Below are positions 17,571-26,144 of a DNA stretch of 64,000 bases, piece after piece. Every line of letters starts with the position of its first letter. The stretch's first letter is position 1. Made by a program: the position numbers and the translations under genes. The DNA comes from JBCDAP01 sp038747915 (GTDB taxonomy: Bacteria > Planctomycetota > Phycisphaerae > Phycisphaerales > UBA1924). The notes under the pieces are model-generated. The model was not told the DNA's origin, made no database searches, and saw nothing but the letters and a program-made list of their open reading frames with translations. The stretch is taken from contig JBCDJJ010000008.1 of assembly GCA_038747915.1 (NCBI GenBank), forward strand, positions 1 to 64,000, in the 5' to 3' direction.

Positions 17571-17655
17571 GGGCGGCCTATCTGGCCGCCCACACCTCAT
17601 CGAATGCCAGAGAGACACACGCCGCCGGCCTCCCCCCCGGCGGCGTTGTTCATTT
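17571..17655 (+). terminator. Two hairpins, the second an intrinsic terminator
   Basis: GGGCGGCC-TATCT-GGCCGCCC (17571-17591) is followed by GCCGCCGG...CCGGCGGC (17621-17644) and then GTTGTTCATTTT. The second hairpin with its T-rich tail fits a Rho-independent terminator for the PEP-CTERM gene; the first may be a back-up or a terminator for the opposite strand. Confidence 0.75.
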
Positions 17656-17705
17656 TGTGACCTCCCGTGGCCCACGGACGCGACGGTGACAGAACCAGAC
17701 GCGGC

Positions 17706-18881
17706 TCACGACGCGCCGTTGGGCTGCTCGTTTCGACGCAGCTCGGCGACCGTCTTCCACGCGCGGAGTTCGACCAGCAACTCCGCCGCGGACTCGTACC
17801 GCGCGGCCGGATCTTTGGCCATCATTCGCTGGAGCACCTCGGCCACGCCCTCACTCACGCCGGGCTCGACCTCGGTGGCAAAGGGCACCGGGGCCGCGAG
17901 GTGCTTGTCGAGCACCTCGTCGAGGCCGGTGCCGGGGAAGGGCACGCGGCCGGTGAGCATGGTGAAGAGCGTGGCGCCGAGGGAGTAAATGTCGGTCGCG
18001 GGCGTGATGTGGCGATCGCCCCGGATCTGCTCCGGCGAGATGTAGTAGGGCGTGCCGAGGGTGCGACCCTCCTCCGCAGCGGCACGCTCGTCATCGCGAA
18101 CGAGGCGGGCGAGGCCGAGGTCGGCGAGCTTGGGCACGCCGCCAGCGGTGATCATGATGTTCTTGGGCTTGACATCGCGGTGGATCAGCTCGCGCTCGTG
18201 GGCGTGCTGCAACGCATCGGCCATGGCGACGCCGATGCTGAGCCCCACGAACTCGTTCATGCGACCGTGATCACCGGCGCGCAGCTCGACGTGGACCGTC
18301 GCGCCCTCGACGAACTCCATGACGTAGTAGTGGTGCTGCCCCGCGCGACCGACATCGTACGCCGCGACGATGTTGGGGTGGTTGAGCTTCGCCGCGGCAC
18401 GGCTCTCGGCGTAGAAGCTCTCGACCATCCGCTCGTCGCTCGCCTTGGACTGTGGCAACACCTTCACCGCCACGATGCGATCCAGGCTGAGCTGACGGGC
18501 GCGGAACACCGCGGCCATCGACCCCTTGCCGACCTGCTCGAGCAGCCTGTACCCGGGGATCCGCCGACCCGAACGCTCGACCTCGAGGTCGGCCCGTAAC
18601 CGCCTGAGCTGATTCTTCGTGATCGCCCCGTACTTGACGAGCATCTCCCCGAGCGAGCCCGGCTTCTTGGCGTGACGGCGGCACTCGGTCACCTCGTCCG
18701 CGGTGGCCAGACCGCGGTCGATCACGAGCTCGGCGAGCAGCCGGGCCGTCTCCGTGGGAGTGGCCTCGCCCTCTGCGAAGTCCGACAGCCATGTATCGTC
18801 GTCGAAGATGTCCGCCACTCGCTCGCGTGCCCTCGTTTCTTGTGCCCGGTCGGGGACGCGTAGCCACCGATGCACACCCAT
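17706..18881 (-). CDS. Hanks-type Ser/Thr protein kinase with T2SS-like N-terminal module
   Basis: A 391-residue kinase. Residues about 40-100 (LLAELVIDRGLATADEV, GSLGEMLVKYGAITKNQLRR) resemble the N-terminal module of type II secretion/MshE ATPases. The kinase domain follows: glycine loop VGKGSMAAVF, lysine in IVAVKVL, catalytic loop HRDVKPKNIM, DLG in place of DFG, and GTPYYISPEQ. No transmembrane segment is evident at the C-terminus, so it is probably cytoplasmic. The ATG at 18881 is one of several possible starts; it gives a compact promoter divergent from the MFS gene. Confidence 0.88.
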   Translation of the reverse strand: MGVHRWLRVPDRAQETRARERVADIFDDDTWLSDFAEGEATPTETARLLAELVIDRGLATADEVTECRRHAKKPGSLGEMLVKYGAITKNQLRRLRADLEVERSGRRIPGYRLLEQVGKGSMAAVFRARQLSLDRIVAVKVLPQSKASDERMVESFYAESRAAAKLNHPNIVAAYDVGRAGQHHYYVMEFVEGATVHVELRAGDHGRMNEFVGLSIGVAMADALQHAHERELIHRDVKPKNIMITAGGVPKLADLGLARLVRDDERAAAEEGRTLGTPYYISPEQIRGDRHITPATDIYSLGATLFTMLTGRVPFPGTGLDEVLDKHLAAPVPFATEVEPGVSEGVAEVLQRMMAKDPAARYESAAELLVELRAWKTVAELRRNEQPNGAS

Positions 18882-18967
18882 TACCGCGCTCGACGACGCC
18901 CGCCACGCCGGCGTGCGAGTGTAACGGGCCGCTCGACCCCACCGCCCGGTGAAAGGACCTTCCCCGC

Positions 18968-20533
18968 ATGCCACGGCTCGCCCCCGTCCTCGCCCGCCTC
19001 AACCCGCTGCGCGGGCTGCCGAACCCGCGCGAGGTGTGGGCGTGGGGCACGTTCGACCTCGCGAACCAGAGCTTCACGCTGCTGATCATCACGCTGCTCT
19101 TCCCGCTGTACTTCAAGCAGGTGGTCGTGGGCGAACCCGTGGTGGCCGAGGCGCTGGGTGCAGCAAGCGTTGACCCGAGCGAAGCCGCGGCGCTCGCCGC
19201 AGCGTTCGGCGATCGGGGCGAGGGCCACCTCACCACCGAAGAGGGCAGCGAGCACCTGGCCGCGCTCGAGCAAGTCGACCCATCGGCGGCGGCCGCGGTC
19301 CGCGATGCCTTCGAGACCGCCGCGAACACGGGCGACTTCCGGTGGGGGCTGGTCGTCTCGTGCTCGCTCCTGCTGGTCGTGATCGTGTCACCGGTGCTCG
19401 GCGCACTCGCCGATGCCAAGGCGTGGCGGAAGCAGATCCTGCTGACGGTGGGCGTGGTGTGCGGCGTGATGACGATGGGGCTCGGGCTGATCGGCCCGGG
19501 CGCGCTGCTCGGTGCGGTGGCGTTGTTCGTCGTGGGCAACATCGGCTACCAGCTCTCGGAGAACTTTCTCGCCTCGTTCCTCCCGAGCATCTCGACGCGG
19601 AAGAACATCGGCCGCGTCTCAGCGATCGGGTGGTCGATGGGCTACCTCGGCGCGTTGTGCTTGCTTGTCATCCTCGCGATCTCGACCGCGGTGCTCGGGT
19701 GGGAGACGCCACCGCAGTGGAAGCCGTTCTTTGTGTTTGCCGGGCTGTGGTTCCTGGTGGGCATGCTGCCGACGGCGTTCCTCCTGCCCGACGACACCGT
19801 GCCGGACCCCGACGCGCACACCAACCTGTTCGTGTGCGCCTACCACCGGCTGGCCGACACGGTCTCGCACGCCTCGCGGTACCGCCAGCTCGTGCTGTTC
19901 CTTTCAGCATTCCTGATCTACGGCTTCGGCGTGCAGGTGATCGTGAACTTCGCGTCGATCCTCGCGAAGGACCTCGGCATCGAGGGCACGGGGCTGGTGA
20001 TCTTCGTGATGCAGATCACGGTGACGGCCGGGCTCGCCGCGTTCGCAACCTCGCGTTTCCAGGACACCATCGGGACGAAGCCGACGCTGCTGATCTACCT
20101 CGGGCTGTGGCTCGTCTCGGCACTCGCGGTGCTCGGGATCGAGCTGGCGAGCGACCCGCCGCAGTGGACCTTCTGGCTCGCCGGCAACGGGCTCGGGTTC
20201 GCGCTGGGTGGGTCGGGCACCGCCACGCGGGCGATGGTCGGCCAGTTCACGCCGCGGCACCGGGCCGCGGAGTTCTTTGGGCTGTGGGGGCTCACCAACA
20301 AGCTCGCGGGGGCGATCGGCGTGCCGGTCTTCGCGACCGTGAAATCGGCCATCGGCGATGCCGCGGCCCTGGGCGTGCTGAGTGGGTTCTTTCTCGTGGG
20401 CGGGGTGATGGTGCTCTTCGTGTCCGAGCGGGGCGGGGCACTCGCGGCCCGGCGGGCCGAGCGGGAGTGGGCCGCCACCCTGCACCAGGTTCGCGCGAGC
20501 AACCAGGGCTCGCTGCACGACGGGCGGCGCTAG
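18968..20533 (+). CDS. MFS permease, UMF1/Atg22-like
   Basis: A 521-residue major facilitator with about twelve hydrophobic segments. The N-terminal WAWGTFDLANQSF is typical of UMF1/Atg22-like permeases (W-x-x-YDxANSxF). The loop after the first helix is unusually long (about 75 residues, alanine and acid rich, with DRGEGHLTTEEGSEHL resembling an EF-hand loop). Transport substrate unknown; the family exports amino acids in fungal vacuoles. It is 9 bases upstream of trpB, which suggests co-transcription. Confidence 0.82.
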   Translation: MPRLAPVLARLNPLRGLPNPREVWAWGTFDLANQSFTLLIITLLFPLYFKQVVVGEPVVAEALGAASVDPSEAAALAAAFGDRGEGHLTTEEGSEHLAALEQVDPSAAAAVRDAFETAANTGDFRWGLVVSCSLLLVVIVSPVLGALADAKAWRKQILLTVGVVCGVMTMGLGLIGPGALLGAVALFVVGNIGYQLSENFLASFLPSISTRKNIGRVSAIGWSMGYLGALCLLVILAISTAVLGWETPPQWKPFFVFAGLWFLVGMLPTAFLLPDDTVPDPDAHTNLFVCAYHRLADTVSHASRYRQLVLFLSAFLIYGFGVQVIVNFASILAKDLGIEGTGLVIFVMQITVTAGLAAFATSRFQDTIGTKPTLLIYLGLWLVSALAVLGIELASDPPQWTFWLAGNGLGFALGGSGTATRAMVGQFTPRHRAAEFFGLWGLTNKLAGAIGVPVFATVKSAIGDAAALGVLSGFFLVGGVMVLFVSERGGALAARRAEREWAATLHQVRASNQGSLHDGRR

Positions 20534-20542
20534 GATCGCAGC

Positions 20543-21787
20543 ATGTCCACGATCGAGCGTGAACCGGTTGCGAGCCTCGCCGCGGTGCCCGACACCCGGG
20601 GGCGTTTCGGGCGATTCGGCGGGCGGTACGTGCCCGAGACCCTCATCTTCGCGCTCGACCAGTTCGAGGCCGAGTACCACGCGGCCCGCGAGGACCCGGC
20701 GTTCCAGGCCGAGCTCGATGAGCTGCTGCGGAACTTCGTCGGCCGCCCCACACCGTTCGCGAAGGCCGCGAAGCTGACCGCGCTCGCGGCCGAGCGTTCA
20801 TCGAGCCGCACCTCCGCGACCATCTGGCTCAAGCGGGAGGACCTGGCCCACACCGGTGCGCACAAGATCAACAACACGATCGGCCAGGCACTGCTCACCA
20901 AACGGATGGGCAAACCGCGGGTGATCGCTGAAACGGGCGCGGGTCAGCACGGCGTCGCGACGGCCACCGCCTGCGCCAAGCTCGGCCTCGAGTGCACGGT
21001 CTACATGGGCGCCGAAGATGTCCGCCGGCAGCACTTGAACGTCGTGCGCATGAAGCTGATGGGCGCGAACGTCGTCCCCGTCGACTCGGGCTCGCGCACA
21101 CTCAAAGACGCGACCAACGAGGCGATGCGCGATTGGATGGCCTCGGTCGATCACACGCACTACATCCTCGGCTCGGTCGTCGGTCCCCACCCCTTCCCGA
21201 TGGTGGTGCGCGACTTCCAATCGGTCATGGGGATCGAGGCGAAGGCGCAGTGCTTCGACGCGTTCGGTGCGCTGCCCGATTGCGTGGTGGCGTGCGTCGG
21301 TGGCGGCTCGAACGCTGCGGGGGTCTTTCATCCGTTCGTGAGCGACGCGTCGGTCGAGCTCGTCGGTGTCGAGGCGGGCGGGCGGAGCGGCACGCTCGGC
21401 GACCACGCCGCGCCGCTGACCCACGGCGAGCCCGGCGTGCTGCACGGGTCGCTGAGCTACGTGCTGCAGGACCCACACGGGCAGACCAGCCCCGTACACT
21501 CGTGCTCCGCGGGGCTCGATTACCCCGGCGTCGGCCCCGAGCACAGCTACTGGAAGGACACCGGCCGCGTGACCTACACCGCGGTTGACGACGAGTCCGC
21601 CCTGCGCGCGCTCCGCGAGTTCGGCGAGACCGAGGGTGTGCTCTGTGCGCTCGAGACCGCGCACGCGGTCGCCGAGGCCATCGAGCGGGCCGGGCGGATG
21701 TCACCCGACCAGCACCTGGTGATCAACATCTCCGGGCGCGGCGACAAAGATGTCGACGAGGTGGCGCGCCTCCTCGACCTCAAATAA
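20543..21787 (+). CDS. trpB: Tryptophan synthase beta subunit
   Basis: A 414-residue PLP enzyme joining indole and serine to tryptophan. PLP lysine K108 is in HTGAHKINNTIGQ, the phosphate-binding loop is GGGSNAAG, and AETGAGQHGVATA is the conserved COMM-adjacent block. The early GRFGRFGGRYVPETL is the family start. No trpA or other trp gene is in the window; the neighbour upstream is a permease. Length is normal. Confidence 0.96.
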   Translation: MSTIEREPVASLAAVPDTRGRFGRFGGRYVPETLIFALDQFEAEYHAAREDPAFQAELDELLRNFVGRPTPFAKAAKLTALAAERSSSRTSATIWLKREDLAHTGAHKINNTIGQALLTKRMGKPRVIAETGAGQHGVATATACAKLGLECTVYMGAEDVRRQHLNVVRMKLMGANVVPVDSGSRTLKDATNEAMRDWMASVDHTHYILGSVVGPHPFPMVVRDFQSVMGIEAKAQCFDAFGALPDCVVACVGGGSNAAGVFHPFVSDASVELVGVEAGGRSGTLGDHAAPLTHGEPGVLHGSLSYVLQDPHGQTSPVHSCSAGLDYPGVGPEHSYWKDTGRVTYTAVDDESALRALREFGETEGVLCALETAHAVAEAIERAGRMSPDQHLVINISGRGDKDVDEVARLLDLK

Positions 21788-21796
21788 TCGATGTCG

Positions 21797-22347
21797 AGCG
21801 AGCCGCGGCGTGCCGCCGCGGAACTCTCCCATCAGTCCACACTCGCCCGCTGATCGTTGACGTACCGAACCGCGTTCCGAAAGTACACAGGCTCGCGGAT
21901 CGCCTTCGCCGACCCACCCTTCGCGAACCACGTCCGCTTCCCGCACCGTTCATTCAGCGCGTCGCTCAACCACCGCTTGAACCACTTCCGCACATCCCGC
22001 CCGTGCACCTCATTCCGAACCCGCAGCACGCAGTGAACGTGATCCGGAGCCACGGCGCACGCGAGCAACTCCCATCCACCTCGGTCGCAGATCTCCGGGA
22101 TCACCGACTCCATCCAGACGCAGACATCGCGGCAGAGCGTGACCCGCTCCTCGGTCATCAGTTCTTCGTGAACCCGCTCACGCCCGGGATGTTCCGGGAC
22201 GAACGGATCGCCGCGACGGTTCGCCCGGCGCGAGACGGTCGGGCGCGCGCCACCGTGCAAACGCGATCCGTACGTTCCGAGGGTGATGTGCCACGCGGTC
22301 ACATCCGGCGATCGTACGTGTTCCGCGGCGTCACGCCGCGGCTCGCA
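21797..22347. mobile_element. REP-associated transposase unit with flanking palindromes
   Basis: The transposase gene is bracketed by two inverted 25-base units: GAGCCGCGGC-GTGCC-GCCGCGGAAC at 21800-21824 and its near-exact reverse complement at 22320-22344, differing at one loop base. Each is a hairpin preceded by GAGC, as the tetranucleotide-plus-palindrome of REP sequences. This is the expected arrangement of a RAYT with its cognate REPs. Confidence 0.85.
21832..22302 (-). CDS. REP-associated tyrosine transposase (RAYT, Y1/HUH family)
   Basis: A 156-residue IS200-like/RAYT protein. The HUH metal site is DHVHCVL (H88, H90) and a candidate catalytic tyrosine is Y147 in VRYVNDQ. The block TWFAKGGSAKAI is typical of this single-stranded-DNA transposase group. 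Family members bind REP hairpins and are thought to spread them. The reading frame is intact and the gene is flanked by matching palindromes, so it may be active. It lies between trpB and a TetR regulator with no obvious connection to either. Confidence 0.88.
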   Translation of the reverse strand: MTAWHITLGTYGSRLHGGARPTVSRRANRRGDPFVPEHPGRERVHEELMTEERVTLCRDVCVWMESVIPEICDRGGWELLACAVAPDHVHCVLRVRNEVHGRDVRKWFKRWLSDALNERCGKRTWFAKGGSAKAIREPVYFRNAVRYVNDQRASVD

Positions 22348-22356
22348 CGGTGATCG

Positions 22357-23025
22357 TCAGTACACCGTCTCTTCGAGCGAGTCGCCCCCGCTCGGACCAC
22401 CCCTGAGCAGCTTGTCCTGCACCTGCTTGGCGCGCTCGCCGAGGATCAGGAACTGCACAAGGTCGCGGACGCGGACGCCCTTCACGTCCATCGCGTGGCC
22501 GTCGATCTTGATCGGCGCCATGATGCCGAAGCCGAGCGCCATGTGCAGCAGCGCCCACGCGGTGATCTCCGGGCTGAACGCCTTGGAGACCTGCCCGTTC
22601 GTCTGAGCCTGCTCGACCTCGGCCACTACAAACGCGTGGATCTTGCGGATGTGGATCTGCAGCGCCGACAAAATGTCGGGATCGTTGATCTCCATCATCG
22701 CCTGCACGATGACCCGGTAGATGCCCTCGCCCTTGTTCGACACCATCGGGTTTGCAGCGAGCAGACGACGCAACCGGCGGGCGGGGTCCGGCGCACTCTT
22801 GAGCACCTTCTCCCACTGCGCGAGCGTCGCGTCGGACGTGTTCTCGATGACCGCGATGAACAGGTCCTTCTTGGACGAGAAATGGCGGTAAATAATCGGT
22901 TCGGTGACGCCCGCCGCCTTGGCCAGTTCCGCCGTCGTCGCCCCGGAGAAGCCCCGCTCGGCAAACAGGGTCACAGCAGTATCCAGCAGTTGCTGGCGAC
23001 GGACTTCTCGCGGCAGCCGCGTCAT
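22357..23025 (-). CDS. TetR-family transcriptional regulator
   Basis: A 222-residue regulator. The N-terminal helix-turn-helix reads TAVTLFAERGFSGATTAELA followed by AGVTEPIIYRHFSSKKDLF, the standard TetR DNA-binding block. The C-terminal part is helical and would bind ligand. The ATG at 23025 has GGAGAGG eight bases upstream. No efflux gene is adjacent; the downstream neighbour is the transposase unit, so the target is not apparent. Confidence 0.92.
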   Translation of the reverse strand: MTRLPREVRRQQLLDTAVTLFAERGFSGATTAELAKAAGVTEPIIYRHFSSKKDLFIAVIENTSDATLAQWEKVLKSAPDPARRLRRLLAANPMVSNKGEGIYRVIVQAMMEINDPDILSALQIHIRKIHAFVVAEVEQAQTNGQVSKAFSPEITAWALLHMALGFGIMAPIKIDGHAMDVKGVRVRDLVQFLILGERAKQVQDKLLRGGPSGGDSLEETVY

Positions 23026-23116
23026 CGCTCGCGCCTCTCCAGTCGGCCGATCGCCATAGGCAGCACGCGAACGGGGCAGACCCACAAACCCCGAGCCGTC
23101 CTGCAGTAAACGATCG

Positions 23117-23599
23117 CTAACGTAGCGAAGTTGGTGGACACTTGCCAGTATCCATCGGCGAATTCGCCGCCTTGGCCGACCCATCAGGCTCGTCGCCGCG
23201 CCCCAGAACGCCGCGTTTGCGCCACTCCCGCGCCAGAGCGTCGATGGCCCCCGCCAGCAGCGTCTGATAACCCTCGGTCGTGAGCACCTCGTGCCGACGC
23301 ACGGTCACCACCACATCCAGCCCCAGGTCGCGGCGCCCGCCCAGGTGCCGGAACGCCTCTCGGAGACGACGCTTGATCGCGTTCCGCGTGACCGCCCCAC
23401 CGACTCGCCGACCGACGCTCAGGCCGAGACGGGCGTGCCCGAGATCGTTCGGACAAGCGAAGACGGTCAGCGGACCGCGGTGCTTGCGAACCTTGGCACC
23501 GAAGACAGCCTGATAGTCGCGGTCGCGCGACAGTCGGTGGCGGGCACGGAACCACAGACGGATCGGGGCAGGCTCGGATGTCGCCGGAGCGGACGGCAT
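23117..23599 (-). CDS. rnpA: Ribonuclease P protein component
   Basis: A 160-residue protein that assists RNase P RNA in 5' tRNA maturation. It has RHRLSRDRDYQAVF at the start and the central basic block VTRNAIKRRLREAFRHL (family RNxxKRxxRExFR). The C-terminal 35 residues exceed the usual family length. The ATG at 23599 follows the stop of the uracil-DNA glycosylase gene by five bases, so the two are probably one transcript. The usual upstream rpmH gene is absent. Confidence 0.92.
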   Translation of the reverse strand: MPSAPATSEPAPIRLWFRARHRLSRDRDYQAVFGAKVRKHRGPLTVFACPNDLGHARLGLSVGRRVGGAVTRNAIKRRLREAFRHLGGRRDLGLDVVVTVRRHEVLTTEGYQTLLAGAIDALAREWRKRGVLGRGDEPDGSAKAANSPMDTGKCPPTSLR

Positions 23600-23604
23600 C
23601 GTGC

Positions 23605-24336
23605 CTACCCACCAAGGCCGAGACGGCCCATGACCTGCTGAAGATCCGACCACACCTTCTGACGATTGTCGGCGGTGTAGGCCCTCAGCAGATACGCCGG
23701 GTGGTAGGTCGGCATCACCGGTACGCCGGCGTAGTCGTGCCACGAACCACGCAGCCGGCCCATGGCGGCGGTGGTCTCGAGCAGATAGTGCGCCGCGGGT
23801 CGACCGAGCGTGACGATGACCTCCGGCTGAATGATCGACACCTGATCTTTGAGGTATGGACCGTCCATTGCCCACTCATCTGGGGTAGGTGTGCGATTAT
23901 TTGGGGGGCGAACTTTCAACACATTGGCGATGTACACCTCGTCTCGCGAGAGGCCCATTGCAATGATCATCTTGTTTAGAAGCTGACCGGCGCGGCCAAC
24001 AAAGGGAATCCCCTTCGCATCTTCGTCGGCACCCGGCGCTTCGCCCACGAACATAAGGCGTGCATCGGGCGAGCCATCGCCGAAGACGATGTTGGTCCAC
24101 CCGGTGATGTGGCCGAGGATCGGGCTCTCGCGCGCATGCCGCGCTCGAAGCGCCTCGAGCTGCGCACCGCGGTCGCACACATTTGTGTCATCGGGCTCAT
24201 CACCGGCATGGGCCATGCCGGCGTCGGCCGGTGCAACACGGCTTGCCTCGCCCAACGGCAAAAACTCAACGCCCAGCAGTGACGCCGTGCGGGCGTGCTG
24301 GGCGACAAGGGTGTGTGGGTCGGTGGTCATATCCAC
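23605..24336 (-). CDS. Uracil-DNA glycosylase, family 4, lacking Fe-S cysteines
   Basis: A 243-residue base-excision enzyme that removes uracil from DNA. Family 4 motifs are present: VFGDGSPDARLMFVGEAPG (motif A region), GIPFVGRAGQLLNKMI, and MPTYHPAYLLR (motif B with catalytic His). Canonical members hold a 4Fe-4S cluster with four cysteines; here the aligned positions are Ser and Leu (SPIL), Val (NVLKVRPP instead of KCRPP) and Asp (AMDGPYL instead of a Cys). The only cysteine lies elsewhere in the N-terminal extension. It precedes rnpA by five bases. Confidence 0.88.
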   Translation of the reverse strand: MDMTTDPHTLVAQHARTASLLGVEFLPLGEASRVAPADAGMAHAGDEPDDTNVCDRGAQLEALRARHARESPILGHITGWTNIVFGDGSPDARLMFVGEAPGADEDAKGIPFVGRAGQLLNKMIIAMGLSRDEVYIANVLKVRPPNNRTPTPDEWAMDGPYLKDQVSIIQPEVIVTLGRPAAHYLLETTAAMGRLRGSWHDYAGVPVMPTYHPAYLLRAYTADNRQKVWSDLQQVMGRLGLGG

Positions 24337-24366
24337 CGACTGTACGCGTTGACGAGCGATCGGCGC

Positions 24367-25233
24367 TCAAACAGCCGCGAGCTGCATGTTCGGGCGGTTC
24401 ACGAGTCCGCGGAAGCCGGAGGGCCGAACCGTGTATGCCGCGCGCCCCTGGTCGATGTGACCGAGCGCCCGAGCGATCAGCTCACCTCGGCTGGTGGCAC
24501 CCAGCTTGCGGTGCAGGCTCTTGACATGATCATGCACGGTATGCGGCGAGCGATTGAGCAGTTCAGCGATCTGTTTAACGGTACGGCCGAGCGCCAACTG
24601 CTCCAGAATCACCTGCTCACGCGGCGTAATGCGGTTGATGGGGTCGCTCGGCTCGGTGCCGAAAGCCAGCACCGCGCGGCGGGCGAGTGGCGAGGCCACC
24701 GCTGCGAGGGCACCCGAATCGGCATCCCCGAGGGGCTCGCTCCGCAGGCCGTTGACGCCGAGTTCGAGCACGACACACCGATGATCGTCGGAGGTCATGC
24801 TGCCGTTGGTCAGCTTACCGATGGAGATCGCGAGCTGATCCACGCCGAGTTCGCGCCAGCGGCGGCCCGAGGCGGACGCGGCCCAGGTCCGTGCGGTGTC
24901 GGTGCCCGGCGGGAGCACACCCGAGAGCACCGGCTGATCACCGGAGAGCCACCAGCCCATCGACCGGGTGGACTCGGTGTGGAGGTACCGGCCGGGCGGA
25001 TCGGACCGGTCGGCCCAGGCCACCCCGGTGGCTTCGAGTTGGAGAAGGTCCCCCGCGGGAGAAAACAGCCCGATGCTGAGCGAGGCGATGCAGTCTTCTC
25101 GCAACGACGCGAGCATCCGGGCGGCCCGATCACACCAGTCTTGGGTGGCGACAGCGGGCAGTGTTGCGATCACTTCGGCGACTAATACACACCGCTGGAG
25201 GTGATCCTCACGAAAGATCGAGGCGTGGTTCAT
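24367..25233 (-). CDS. LuxR-type HTH transcriptional regulator
   Basis: A 288-residue protein whose C-terminus is a LuxR/GerE DNA-binding domain: ITPREQVILEQLALGRTVKQ, then AELLNRSPHTVHDHVKSLHR. The N-terminal 180 residues look like a GAF/PAS-type sensory fold but have no clear signature. GAAAGG precedes the ATG. It is monocistronic; a signal and regulon cannot be inferred. Confidence 0.88.
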   Translation of the reverse strand: MNHASIFREDHLQRCVLVAEVIATLPAVATQDWCDRAARMLASLREDCIASLSIGLFSPAGDLLQLEATGVAWADRSDPPGRYLHTESTRSMGWWLSGDQPVLSGVLPPGTDTARTWAASASGRRWRELGVDQLAISIGKLTNGSMTSDDHRCVVLELGVNGLRSEPLGDADSGALAAVASPLARRAVLAFGTEPSDPINRITPREQVILEQLALGRTVKQIAELLNRSPHTVHDHVKSLHRKLGATSRGELIARALGHIDQGRAAYTVRPSGFRGLVNRPNMQLAAV

Positions 25234-25406
25234 GAACTGGCCTTTCAGTCATGGAAAGGACGGGTGTCCGATCCACCGGGAACGAACACGACGAGTGTAA
25301 CGTCGGAGATCGGCTCACACTTACGGCAACTAAGCCCGGAGAAAAAGTTGCTGTATGCCCGGATCAGGGCAGTTGTATACTGCTCAACCCGGCGCAAATG
25401 CCTCGC

Positions 25407-26045
25407 CTACCCATTGTTGGGTGAGAGAAGCGCTGTAGCAAGGCGGTCCGCGAACTCCACATGCAGGGCCTCTGAGAGTGACTCATCACCCCTTGATCTG
25501 GAGCCGAAGGCGTCGCCATCGGGTGATGGGAACGCGGGGTCGGTGGCGCGCGTGGTGAGGCGGATGCTGGTCGGTGTGACACGCCGGCCGGCCTCGTAGA
25601 CCCGCTGGACAACGACGTCGAACCGGGCCTGGATCACCCCGCCGTGCTGTCGGAGATCTTCAACCGAGAGGGGGCGAGCCTGGTCGTCGAGGGCCCGGAA
25701 CCGCAGCGCGACCGCGCGACGTTCCCGGTTCAGGGTGGCATCGACCGCAGCGTTGAACCCCGAGGTCTGACGCCGCCACGGCGTGGCAAGCCCGGAGGCC
25801 GACGATGGCTGGGTCGTGATCACGCCCTGACGGGCATCGACGCGGGCCAACACGAAGCCCCGGTCGCGGAGCATGTCTCGGGCGATCTCGAAGGCGTCCG
25901 CATAATCGCCCGGACGCAGATCGACCGGCCGGATGCCGATTTCCTCCGGGAGCGGGGGTGGGGGCTCGGTCGGCAGCCGCGATCCGCACCCCATCTGGTG
26001 GCCCAAGGCGGCAGCGAGGAGCACGAGCAGGAGCCGGGGTCTCAC
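25407..26045 (-). CDS. Putative lipoprotein, unknown function
   Basis: A 212-residue protein with an N-terminal hydrophobic stretch (LLLVLLAAALGHQMGC) and a cysteine at position 20 that could be lipidated, although the lipobox is weak. The body contains DAFEIARDMLRDRGFVLARV and GVITTQPSSA, a pattern seen in planctomycete exported proteins of unknown role. It is divergent from the phosphofructokinase gene. Confidence 0.65.
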   Translation of the reverse strand: MRPRLLLVLLAAALGHQMGCGSRLPTEPPPPLPEEIGIRPVDLRPGDYADAFEIARDMLRDRGFVLARVDARQGVITTQPSSASGLATPWRRQTSGFNAAVDATLNRERRAVALRFRALDDQARPLSVEDLRQHGGVIQARFDVVVQRVYEAGRRVTPTSIRLTTRATDPAFPSPDGDAFGSRSRGDESLSEALHVEFADRLATALLSPNNG

Positions 26046-26144
26046 GCGGCGGAGTGTACGAAGCTCGCCGCTACCATGCGGGTCCGGGCGAACCTTGGCA
26101 GGTTTTTCCGGTGGTACACCGCACGATTAATAGGGAAGAAACCG

